DNA of 6,834 bases from Candidatus Magasanikiibacteriota bacterium (GTDB lineage: Bacteria; Patescibacteriota; Patescibacteriia; Magasanikbacterales; UBA922). Where the stretch lies: NCBI GenBank assembly GCA_023246555.1, contig JAHFIC010000038.1, forward strand, positions 1 to 6,834, read 5' to 3'. This document shows, piece by piece, positions 1-6,052 of the stretch (position 1 is the stretch's first letter; each line of letters starts with the position of its first letter). The position numbers and the translations under genes are program-made. Under the pieces are notes generated by a model. It did not search any database, was not told the DNA's origin, and saw only the letters and a list, made by a program, of their open reading frames with translations.

Positions 1-575
1 GGATACTCGACAAAAGAAAGATTTTTTTCTTTTGTTTGAACAGCGATCTCGGTAGCATGGGCCATGTGATCTTGCGTGATTCGTATCTCGTGAAGCGCCT
101 TCGCCGTGAGAATCCGAAAGCCATTGTGCGCGTCGGAAAGCAGCGCCGCCCCAATCATGCGTTCAAATACCCGAGCAAGCGGCAAAAGGATATAGCGTTT
201 TGTCCATGGCAAAAGTGAATTTGCGCCCAAAAACCGCGACCCAAAAAGAATCTCCGCCCCAGACTGTTCCAAAGACATCAATGCTCCGGGGATATCGCCA
301 ACATTGAATTGTCCATCGGCATCAAAGTGCAGAACATATTCTGCACCCATGCGACGCGCATATTCATGGCCAGTTTCAATGGCGGCTCCTTGTCCACGAT
401 TCACTGCATGCCGCAAGACAATTGCTCCCGCAGCTTGTGCCTCGCTCCTAGTCTCATCATTTGATCCATCATCCACCACAACGACGCCATCCACATGTTC
501 AAAAAGGTTCCGGACAACGGAACCAATGGTTTTTGCTTCGTTATAGGCCGGAACAATCGCTACAAGCATATTCAT
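1..575 (-). CDS. Family 2 glycosyltransferase, DPM1-like (partial, 3' end outside window)
   Basis: This is the N-terminal 191 residues of a GT-A-fold glycosyltransferase that moves a sugar from a nucleotide donor, in this subfamily often to polyprenyl phosphate, at the cytoplasmic membrane face. My reverse-strand translation is open from 575 to the window edge. It starts NMLVAIVPAYNEAKTIGSVV, then VVVVDDGSND (Asp35-Asp36, nucleotide binding), NRGQGAAIETG (about 59-69), the metal-binding DxD in HFDADGQF (Asp85, Asp87), an ILFGSRF strand (about 109-115) and the SDAHNGFRILTAKAL acceptor-site segment (about 147-161). These features, in this order, are typical of dolichol-phosphate-mannose-synthase-like bacterial enzymes. 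The ATG overlaps the stop of the upstream sugar-nucleotide enzyme as ATGA, and no Shine-Dalgarno sequence is visible, so translational coupling is likely. A second ATG lies two codons in. Membrane helices sometimes found at the C-terminus of this family cannot be judged because the end is missing. The donor and acceptor are not known. Confidence 0.9.
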   Translation of the reverse strand, partial: MNMLVAIVPAYNEAKTIGSVVRNLFEHVDGVVVVDDGSNDETRSEAQAAGAIVLRHAVNRGQGAAIETGHEYARRMGAEYVLHFDADGQFNVGDIPGALMSLEQSGAEILFGSRFLGANSLLPWTKRYILLPLARVFERMIGAALLSDAHNGFRILTAKALHEIRITQDHMAHATEIAVQTKEKNLSFVEY

Positions 576-1603
576 GAATGCTCATGTGAATTCATCGTGA
601 GCATTTCTTTATTGGCAATCGTAAAATCAATCGTCTTCTGGAGTCCTTCTTCCAAGGTCACAATCGGAATCCAGCCCAAATATTCTTTTGCACGGCGCAG
701 ATCGGGTATGCCTTTTTTAGATAAAAACAGTATTGGCTCGGCATAGGTAATCTTCGAAGGAGATCCGGTCATGTCGATAATTTTCTGTGCCACGTCAGAT
801 ATTTTCTGAATTTGATCTGACCCCAAATTTACGACCGCGACATCGGGACCGCTCTTCATAAAACGCAAAAGCCCATTCACCATATCACTCACAAAGCACA
901 GGGACTGGTCCAAATCATCTTCGCCATAAATCACGAGATCCTTCCCCTCAATCGCGTTCAAAATAAAATCCGACACGACCAGCCCCTCGTACAGCGGTGT
1001 CCGCGGTCCATACGTAGGGAATACTCGTGCAACTTTGGCATCGATACCATAAACTTGTCGATAGGTGTCAACACATGTTTCTGCAAATCGTTTACCTTCA
1101 TCATAGCAGGCACGAGGCGTAAAATGAGGCACCACTCCTTCATCCGTTTCTGAAAAAAAGTAGTGGTCTTGCGTCGGTGGGCCGTACACGACTGAACTGG
1201 ACGCAAAAATGTATTTCGCATGGTGCTCCACCGCAAGATCAAGCGTCGCAATCATGCTTAAAGAATTTGCCTTAAGCGTTTCAATGCGCAAATGCTCAAA
1301 ATCCTTTGGACTCGTTGGGCACGCCAGATGGTAGATCTCCTGTAAGCCTTGAAATTTTATTTGAAATTTGTCTAATTCTGGAAAATCAGCCAATAGTATG
1401 GGCTGGCTTGCATCGGATTTAATAAACTCAAAATCCGGATACTGTAAAAGATGATCAATATTTTGCACCGAAGAATTTGAGAGATTATCAATACAAATCA
1501 CCCGCGCTTCCTTGAGAAGCTCTTCGCACAAATGCGAGCCGATAAAACCGGCACCGCCAGTCACCAAAACATTTTTCTTCTCAAATATGGGATTTTTTGT
1601 CAT
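572..1603 (-). CDS. NAD-dependent sugar-nucleotide epimerase/dehydratase, UDP-glucuronate decarboxylase-like
   Basis: This is an extended short-chain dehydrogenase/reductase of 343 residues, close to the normal length for the family. The Rossmann motif GGAGFIG is at 16-22, the acidic cofactor residue in VICIDN near 39, and the active-site pair Tyr167/Lys171 in CYDEGKR. Overall similarity is to UDP-glucuronate decarboxylase (UDP-xylose synthase): HLACPTSP (about 92-99), CYDEGKR, RVFPTYGPRTPL (about 193-204) and a C-terminal LGWIPIVTLEEGL. Several residues tied to decarboxylation or substrate binding differ, however. The usual TSTSEVYG is ASSSVVYG (Val138 for Glu, Ser136 for Thr), the late Arg of RKPDI is Gly298 in GIPDL, and the Arg of TRSF is Gln233. 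It is therefore safe as a nucleotide-sugar SDR but uncertain as a true decarboxylase; a 4-epimerase, dehydratase or reductase is equally open. It lies 17 bases downstream of the protease and overlaps the next glycosyltransferase by 4 bases. It has no Shine-Dalgarno sequence, but a TATACT box sits 8 bases before ATG. Confidence 0.9.
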   Translation of the reverse strand: MTKNPIFEKKNVLVTGGAGFIGSHLCEELLKEARVICIDNLSNSSVQNIDHLLQYPDFEFIKSDASQPILLADFPELDKFQIKFQGLQEIYHLACPTSPKDFEHLRIETLKANSLSMIATLDLAVEHHAKYIFASSSVVYGPPTQDHYFFSETDEGVVPHFTPRACYDEGKRFAETCVDTYRQVYGIDAKVARVFPTYGPRTPLYEGLVVSDFILNAIEGKDLVIYGEDDLDQSLCFVSDMVNGLLRFMKSGPDVAVVNLGSDQIQKISDVAQKIIDMTGSPSKITYAEPILFLSKKGIPDLRRAKEYLGWIPIVTLEEGLQKTIDFTIANKEMLTMNSHEHS

Positions 1604-1611
1604 GCAGAGAA

Positions 1612-1640
1612 AGTATACCGTTATTTATACCAGACGACAA
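1612..1640 (-). promoter_or_regulatory. Candidate internal promoter for the sugar-nucleotide enzyme, near-leaderless
   Basis: On the minus strand, TTGTCG (1640-1635) and TATACT (1617-1612) are separated by 17 bases, a sigma70-type spacing. The -10 box ends 8 bases before the ATG at 1603, so a transcript started here would begin at or next to the start codon. That fits the absence of a Shine-Dalgarno sequence. The -35 half lies inside the last codons of the protease gene. Assigned by inspection only. Confidence 0.4.
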
Positions 1641-3630
1641 GAGAAAAGGGGTCTTTTGCCGTCTTGCCAAACGGCCACCATTCGGCGATCCGCTTTGACC
1701 GGTCAGTCCAGACGCGAATGGGCTGACCTCCGCTCTCTGGGGCAACGATCACATCATCTTTTCCGTCGCTATCATAATCGCCAACAGCGACACGCACGCC
1801 GCCCTTGTACCCAGGCGCGTAGGCAGGAAATGTTCGTTTCCATTCCCCTGTCTGCTCAAAGTAGGCAAGATTCGGTTCATCGCCAACTGCAGAACCTACC
1901 ACATATTCCTGGACACCATCGGCATCAATATCACCCGCACCAACCGATGCGGTATTTTTTATATGAGAAAGTCCAAGTGTTTGCACAACAGAAAATGAAG
2001 AATCAAACCGACGGAGACTCCCATCGTAGACAGCCAAAATCTCTTGTTTCTTCTCTTTCACGTCAATGAGCCCGATATTTACACCACGATGTCGTGATGC
2101 CGCAGTTATTGATTTGAGTTCGGTTCCACCGAAGCTATATACAGAAAAAATGCTAGTCTCTGATTCTCCTGGTGCCACAATAATTTCAAGACCATGATCC
2201 CCCGCGACATCTCCAACAGCAAGCGACGCTCCGCCACCGAAAGCAATATTCCAGCGTTGAAGCACACTCCAGTTATCGTTAAAAATGACCACCTCATTAT
2301 TCTTTTTTGTTTTTGGTAAAACAGCAACATAACCCCTCACGCCATCTTTCGTATAGCTCGTAATCGCCCGCGCGCCTTTCGGCGGAGAGCCGCCACTTTT
2401 AAAATCAGAGTTTCCAGACGCGGGAACATACCCAAACACGCGTACTACTGCATGAAACCCAAAAACCTTGGCAACCGCGGCCTGCACTGCCTTGTCAATC
2501 CGCACCAACCCGCGTCCAAAATATCGAGTATATTCTGTCTCATCCCATGGCGGTGATTTATGAACCGTAGTTAAAATCGTATCAAAAATTTCTTTTGCAC
2601 CCCACTCGGGATGAATCCCTTTAATGAGCGCGGCGGTTGCCGACACAAATGGCGCGGCAAATGATGTTCCGCTAAATGGACCGCCGTAAAGCGTATTCAA
2701 ACCGTATCGCGGCGCATAACGCATGGTGCTTGAAATATGCATTCCGGGAGCAGCGATATCAACGCAATGTCCCCGATTGGCAAACTGCGCCAAATGGTGC
2801 GACTCATCGATGGCAGAAACGCCCAACACCCATTCTTCAGTCGTATCGCCTTCCTCATCGGCGCAGATTGGGTACCGTGGATAGGTATCAAGCGACAAAT
2901 AATCATTGCCCGACGCGGCAATGGCTGCGACGCCACGGTCATAGGCATAGTGTAAGGCAGCTTTCAAATCCTCCTGTTCCGCTGGGCCAACAAGACTGAT
3001 ATTAATAATGTCCGCGCCGTTATCCACCGCGTATCGGATCGCGTCCGCGATTTGCGCGACTTCGGTATTGCCGGTATTCCCAACCACTTTCACGTTCATG
3101 AGCTTCACGTGCCAATTAATCCCAGCGCCAAATTGATTATTGTTTGCCTTTGCACCGATCAGACCAGCCACCAAGGTGCCATGGTGAATAGAACCATCGA
3201 GAATTTCCTCTTGCGTTACACCGGTGACATCGGGACGCGGATCATTGTTTCCTTTCAGTTCTTCGGGTGAAAATCCACCATCATTATCTACGTCAACCGG
3301 AAAAAAATTCCACCCCCAGACGTCGTCAATATAGCCGTTGTGATCGTCGTCAATCCCATTATCGGGGATTTCGTCTTCATTTTTCCAGACATTGTCCACG
3401 AGTTCCGGATGAAAGGTGTCAAAGCCATTGTCGATAACGGCGACGATGACATCCGAAGAGCCAGTCGCCAGTTCCCAAGCGTCAAAGGCCTTCACATCTC
3501 TATACGACCATTGGGCAACATCCGGATCATTTGGCAATTGTGCCCGAACAATACCTGGCAAAACAGCAAACAAAAAAGCAAGGTATAAGATTGATTTTTT
3601 GGCCGTGTTATGATATATTTGATCCGCCAT
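1621..3630 (-). CDS. Secreted subtilisin-like serine protease (S8) with C-terminal FG-GAP/VCBS-type repeats
   Basis: This is an exported peptidase of 669 residues from the preferred ATG at 3630. Residue numbers here count from an alternative ATG at 3657, nine codons upstream. A signal peptide is visible: KK at 20-21, a hydrophobic run of about 15, and a likely cut after VRA (39). The S8 domain (about 45-395) has all catalytic residues: Asp76 (VIDNGFD), His159 (HHGTLVAG), oxyanion Asn251 (ASGND) and Ser332 (SGTSFAAP). Two acidic loops look Ca2+-binding: DDDHNGYIDD (103-112), common in S8 relatives, and DVDNDGGFSPEE (122-133), which fits the EF-hand loop pattern. Residues about 400-678 hold four or five repeats such as GDIDADGVQEYVVG and GDYDSDGKDDVIVAP, typical of FG-GAP/VCBS blades of a beta-propeller. 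No lipobox, sortase signal or C-terminal membrane helix is seen. The 3630 start is preferred because the 3657 ATG overlaps the divergent gene's start codon and a TATACT box lies between the two. The substrate is unknown. Confidence 0.93.
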   Translation of the reverse strand: MADQIYHNTAKKSILYLAFLFAVLPGIVRAQLPNDPDVAQWSYRDVKAFDAWELATGSSDVIVAVIDNGFDTFHPELVDNVWKNEDEIPDNGIDDDHNGYIDDVWGWNFFPVDVDNDGGFSPEELKGNNDPRPDVTGVTQEEILDGSIHHGTLVAGLIGAKANNNQFGAGINWHVKLMNVKVVGNTGNTEVAQIADAIRYAVDNGADIINISLVGPAEQEDLKAALHYAYDRGVAAIAASGNDYLSLDTYPRYPICADEEGDTTEEWVLGVSAIDESHHLAQFANRGHCVDIAAPGMHISSTMRYAPRYGLNTLYGGPFSGTSFAAPFVSATAALIKGIHPEWGAKEIFDTILTTVHKSPPWDETEYTRYFGRGLVRIDKAVQAAVAKVFGFHAVVRVFGYVPASGNSDFKSGGSPPKGARAITSYTKDGVRGYVAVLPKTKKNNEVVIFNDNWSVLQRWNIAFGGGASLAVGDVAGDHGLEIIVAPGESETSIFSVYSFGGTELKSITAASRHRGVNIGLIDVKEKKQEILAVYDGSLRRFDSSFSVVQTLGLSHIKNTASVGAGDIDADGVQEYVVGSAVGDEPNLAYFEQTGEWKRTFPAYAPGYKGGVRVAVGDYDSDGKDDVIVAPESGGQPIRVWTDRSKRIAEWWPFGKTAKDPFSLVVWYK

Positions 3631-3647
3631 ACAGGGCGGAGTATATC
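3591..3647 (+). promoter_or_regulatory. Candidate promoters for the phosphoglycosyl transferase
   Basis: Two sigma70-like arrangements are visible. The first is TTGATT (3591-3596), 17 bases, TATATT (3614-3619). This would give a leader of about 30 bases carrying GGAG at 3638-3641, though that lies 14 bases before ATG, longer than usual for a Shine-Dalgarno sequence. The second is TTGATC (3619-3624), 17 bases, TATATC (3642-3647), 8 bases before ATG and nearly leaderless; its -10 lacks the final T and is weaker. The choice between them cannot be made from sequence alone. Confidence 0.4.
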
Positions 3648-3669
3648 TCATTCGCATGTATTTTGTCTA
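3640..3669 (-). promoter_or_regulatory. Candidate promoter for the protease, near-leaderless
   Basis: On the minus strand, TAGACA (3669-3664) and TATACT (3645-3640) are 18 bases apart; each differs from the sigma70 consensus at one position. The -10 ends 9 bases before the ATG at 3630, so the transcript would start at about 3631-3633 with almost no leader. This agrees with the lack of a Shine-Dalgarno sequence and supports the 3630 start. The -35 lies inside the coding sequence of the divergent gene, and the -10 overlaps that gene's second candidate -10 on the other strand. Confidence 0.5.
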
Positions 3670-5059
3670 CCGACTCAAACAACTTATTTTGACCATTGGC
3701 GACCTCGCCAGCTTTGTAGCCGGTTTTTGGCTATCGCTTCTTATTCGCCACTTCACCATCCCAACGCAAGCGGATTTGGAGCTTCATTTTTTGCAATTCA
3801 TGGTGATGTTTTTCTTATGGATCGTTTTGAACTACATCAATGGATTGTACGACTTGGGAAAACAAGGCATCGGCCGCGCCTTTTATCGACGCTTTACCGA
3901 AACCGCCGCGATCGCATTTCTTGCGAGCATTGTTTTTTTCTACATCATTCCGGTCAAAAACATTACGCCCAAAACCATTCTTGCCTTGAACGTCTTTTTG
4001 GGATATGGATTGGCCGGACTCTGGCGATTTGCGTACACATCGTTTGTGGGAGCGAAACGGCTGCAAACACGCGTTATCCTTGTTGGTGTGACTCCAGAGA
4101 CAAAAGAATTAATTGATCTCTTGGGAGAAAAAAACGAAAAAGGATACCATATTGTCACCGTCATTGATCCGGCGCACGCGGTAAAATCAACCGAACTGCC
4201 GAATATCGATGTCTATCACGGTCTACAGACGATTCGTCCAGCCATTAGCAATTATAAGGCAGAAATCATTGTCATCGCGCCCAAACTTCAAGAAGACCCA
4301 ACCGCTCTTCGAGAGCTCTATGAGCTATTGTTCTGGAATGTCCAGATCACTGATTTTTCATCGTTTTATGAACTCGTGACCGGACGCATTCCGCCATCCA
4401 CGTTTTCTGAAGGCTGGTTTCTCCAACATTTGCGCAATCTCCGTCATCCAATTTACGATCGGGTTCGCATTTTTCTTGATTATCTGGCGGCAGTCATCTG
4501 CGGAGCCCTCCTCCTTGTCCTTCTTCCGTGGATCGCGCTCGCCATTAAAATAAATTCCAAAGGACCGATTTTTTTCAAACAAAAACGCGTTGGCCAATTC
4601 GGCAAAGAATTTACTCTCTACAAATTTCGATCCATGATTGTGCTCGCGCCAGACGGAAGCGCGGAGACCGGTGAATATGAATTTGATAAATGGGTGGCGC
4701 AAAAGGGGGACAAGCGCGTCACGGTTGTTGGTTCATTTCTCCGAAAAACGCGGTTGGATGAATTGCCGCAAGTGTGGAATTTGTTGAAACGCGATGTGAC
4801 TTTGGTTGGGCCGCGACCAGAGCGTCCGGAGATTGTTCAGGAATTAACCAAACACATGCCCTATTATCCGCTTCGCCATCTGGTGAAACCCGGGCTAACT
4901 GGCTGGGCAGTCATCCATCAAAATTATACCGAAACAATCAAAAAAGCTTTAGACAAGCTCCAGTATGATTTGTATTACATCAAAAATCGCTCGTTTCTTT
5001 TGGATACGCTTATTCTTCTTCGAACGATAAACGTGATCGTTCGGTTTATGGGGCAGTAG
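3656..5059 (+). CDS. Polyprenyl-phosphate glycosyl-1-phosphate transferase (bacterial sugar transferase, WbaP/WcaJ-like)
   Basis: This is the priming enzyme of lipid-linked glycan assembly. It moves a sugar-1-phosphate from a nucleotide sugar to undecaprenyl phosphate at the inner face of the membrane. The 467-residue length fits the large (WbaP-like) class. Four hydrophobic segments lie at about 10-31, 43-65, 83-100 and 107-126. A Rossmann-like soluble domain follows at about 137-245, beginning RVILVGVTPETKELI. A further hydrophobic helix containing Pro291 (about 273-298) leads into the catalytic domain. That domain has the hallmark motifs FFKQKRVGQFGKEFTLYKFR (306-325), the catalytic Asp368-Glu369 pair in LRKTRLDELPQVWN, LVGPRPERPE (383-392) and KPGLTGWA (411-418). 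All key residues are present. It starts 25 bases from the divergent protease start; the first ATG is chosen because it leads directly into the first membrane helix. The sugar transferred cannot be told. No clear terminator follows the stop. Confidence 0.95.
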   Translation: MYFVYRLKQLILTIGDLASFVAGFWLSLLIRHFTIPTQADLELHFLQFMVMFFLWIVLNYINGLYDLGKQGIGRAFYRRFTETAAIAFLASIVFFYIIPVKNITPKTILALNVFLGYGLAGLWRFAYTSFVGAKRLQTRVILVGVTPETKELIDLLGEKNEKGYHIVTVIDPAHAVKSTELPNIDVYHGLQTIRPAISNYKAEIIVIAPKLQEDPTALRELYELLFWNVQITDFSSFYELVTGRIPPSTFSEGWFLQHLRNLRHPIYDRVRIFLDYLAAVICGALLLVLLPWIALAIKINSKGPIFFKQKRVGQFGKEFTLYKFRSMIVLAPDGSAETGEYEFDKWVAQKGDKRVTVVGSFLRKTRLDELPQVWNLLKRDVTLVGPRPERPEIVQELTKHMPYYPLRHLVKPGLTGWAVIHQNYTETIKKALDKLQYDLYYIKNRSFLLDTLILLRTINVIVRFMGQ

Positions 5060-5084
5060 ATGAGCTGGCTAGCTGGTTCGTAGC

Positions 5085-5113
5085 TTGACAAGAGCGGTCT
5101 TTTTTGATACTCT
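5085..5113 (+). promoter_or_regulatory. Candidate promoter upstream of the G+C-rich gene
   Basis: A perfect TTGACA lies at 5085-5090. Possible -10 boxes are GATACT at 5106-5111 (15-base spacing) or TACTCT at 5108-5113 (17-base spacing); neither is strong. The T run between them (5100-5105) follows a 4-bp AAGA/TCTT stem, which could instead be a poor terminator for the preceding gene. A start near 5118 would give a leader of about 60 bases that holds the hairpin at 5131-5150. Confidence 0.3.
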
Positions 5114-5130
5114 TCGGCGCGATGCCAAAG

Positions 5131-5150
5131 GAGAGCCAATAATTGGCCTC
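5131..5150 (+). promoter_or_regulatory. Leader hairpin or operator-like palindrome before the G+C-rich gene
   Basis: GAG-A-GCCAAT (5131-5140) pairs with ATTGGC-CTC (5142-5150) around a single central A, giving nine pairs with one bulged A (5134). The inner 13 bases, GCCAATAATTGGC, are a perfect odd-length palindrome. A one-base loop is sterically poor for RNA, so a dimeric-repressor operator is as likely as an RNA hairpin; in RNA the inner A-T pairs would open to form a larger loop. It ends 14 bases before the ribosome-binding site. Function unknown. Confidence 0.3.
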
Positions 5151-5164
5151 GCATATGGCGTCAT

Positions 5165-5170
5165 GGAGGA
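5165..5170 (+). promoter_or_regulatory. Strong Shine-Dalgarno sequence fixing a GTG start
   Basis: GGAGGA lies 6 bases before GTG at 5177. No in-frame ATG exists between this GTG and the upstream stop at 5105, so the site decides the start. It is the only consensus-strength ribosome-binding site seen in the window; the neighbouring genes lack one. Confidence 0.7.
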
Positions 5171-5176
5171 TACGCC

Positions 5177-5917
5177 GTGAAGTTAGTAACGTTTGTGATG
5201 TCACAGTTCATGTACCACGACCAGAACTCTGTGCGCTCTCAGCTCGCGCGCGAGCTGGTAAGCAAAGCGAAAAGCCGCGAGTGTCTGGTGCGAATCTCGG
5301 ACGGAACTGGTGGACAGTTCCGTCGCGATATCGAGTTGAGGGGCGCGAACGTCTCGGAGCAGGTCCAGGGTATGGGTCCGGATCGCCGCCGCCTCATGCG
5401 ACTCGTCTATCGTAATATGGAAATGAGGGACGTAGCGCTTTGGACCGAGGAGAAGCCGTCGCTCATCGACGACTTGGAGCTCATCATCGGACCGATCATG
5501 ATGGACCAAGCCGATCTCGTCATCCCCGCGCGGACCGAAGAGGCGTGGGCGACCCACCCGCCAGAGCAGGTCTTGATCGAAAAGTTCTGCAACCGCGCGT
5601 TCAAGGCCTTCACCAACGTCGAGATCGACTGCTGGTTCGGCCCGTTCGCGGCGAATGCTAAAGCGCTCGGCCACTTCATCGCCCGCGAAGAGGACGGCAC
5701 GGACGACAAGTGGATGAGCATCCACGGACCACGCGTTGACGTCATCGCGGCGGGACTGCGCGTCAAGAGCGTGCCGGTCCCCAAATACCGCTACGACGCG
5801 AGACAGCGGGCAGAGGAGGAGGGCAACACAGCGCTCATCCTGAAGCGGGTGGAGCAAGCCAATAACCTCGTCCCCGCTCTCTACGCGCGCGCCAAGGCGC
5901 TCGGCCTCGTCGCCTAG
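5177..5917 (+). CDS. Putative GT-A-fold glycosyltransferase-like protein, G+C-rich
   Basis: This is a 246-residue protein with a GTG start; I do not recognise a named family. No signal peptide or membrane helix is visible. The order of elements matches a GT-A (GT2-like) nucleotide-sugar fold: a first strand LVTFVMS (about 3-9); a helix with SVRSQLARELVSKA; strand LVRISDGTGG where GT2 enzymes have VDDGSxD; GANVSEQVQGMGPDRRRLMRLVY in place of the Arg-rich NRGxGxAL helix; then DVALWTEEKPSLIDDLELI at the DxD position, followed by QADLVIPART resembling the aDlviGsR strand. The metal site would thus be Glu-Glu rather than DxD. PPEQVLIEKFCNRAF and WFGPFAANAKAL would fill the acceptor side. This is reasoning from motif order, not a database match. 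Hand counts of three 60-base stretches give 57-70% G+C, against 35-47% in two stretches of the preceding gene. The strong ribosome-binding site and own terminator also differ from the neighbours, suggesting a horizontally acquired single-gene unit. Confidence 0.8.
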   Translation: MKLVTFVMSQFMYHDQNSVRSQLARELVSKAKSRECLVRISDGTGGQFRRDIELRGANVSEQVQGMGPDRRRLMRLVYRNMEMRDVALWTEEKPSLIDDLELIIGPIMMDQADLVIPARTEEAWATHPPEQVLIEKFCNRAFKAFTNVEIDCWFGPFAANAKALGHFIAREEDGTDDKWMSIHGPRVDVIAAGLRVKSVPVPKYRYDARQRAEEEGNTALILKRVEQANNLVPALYARAKALGLVA

Positions 5918-5933
5918 ACCTCCAGCCGGCCGC

Positions 5934-5953
5934 TGTCCCGAAAAAGCGGGACA
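5934..5953 (+). other. Short stem-loop after the G+C-rich gene
   Basis: TGTCCCG (5934-5940) pairs perfectly with CGGGACA (5947-5953) across a 6-base loop, AAAAAG. No T run follows, so it is not a terminator by itself on the plus strand. It lies 16 bases after the stop codon and 11 bases before the intrinsic terminator, and may protect the 3' end of the message. The same GTCCCG/CGGGAC arms recur in the hairpin at 6102-6120. Confidence 0.5.
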
Positions 5954-5964
5954 AAACTTACCTC

Positions 5965-5995
5965 GAGAGGGTCCGCGGCCACCCTCTCTTTTTTT
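5965..5995 (+). terminator. Strong intrinsic terminator
   Basis: GAGAGGGT (5965-5972) pairs with ACCCTCTC (5981-5988); the 8-base loop CCGCGGCC is itself self-complementary. Seven T residues follow directly (5989-5995), then A and TTTT. This is a classic rho-independent terminator for the plus strand, ending the 5177-5917 transcript before it meets the convergent epimerase. On the minus strand no T run follows directly, so it should act in one direction. Confidence 0.85.
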
Positions 5996-6052
5996 ATTTT
6001 TGAAAGACTCAATTGATTATCAGTCACCGTATTCACTCTCTCAAACCAGGCG

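Noticed and set aside
1512..2069. 185-residue plus-strand frame over the protease 3' end and the start of the sugar-nucleotide enzyme
   Set aside because: Low-complexity Arg/Gln/His-rich product with no motif, crossing two well-supported minus-strand genes.
3630..3657. Upstream ATG at 3657 as the protease start
   Set aside because: It would overlap the divergent start codon, has no Shine-Dalgarno, precedes the likely -10 box, and adds only nine residues before the signal peptide; kept as an alternative.
3610..4116. 168-residue plus-strand frame overlapping the phosphoglycosyl transferase
   Set aside because: It is the +1-shifted shadow of a gene with complete family motifs; its own product is His/Cys/Arg-rich without domain features.
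5090..5106. Terminator for the phosphoglycosyl transferase gene
   Set aside because: The stem is only 4 bp (AAGA/TCTT) before the T run; too weak to call.
5201..5857. 218-residue open frame on the minus strand inside the G+C-rich gene
   Set aside because: High G+C lengthens antisense frames; it has no recognisable motif, no ribosome-binding site and lies wholly opposite a gene with GGAGGA and fold-like motifs.
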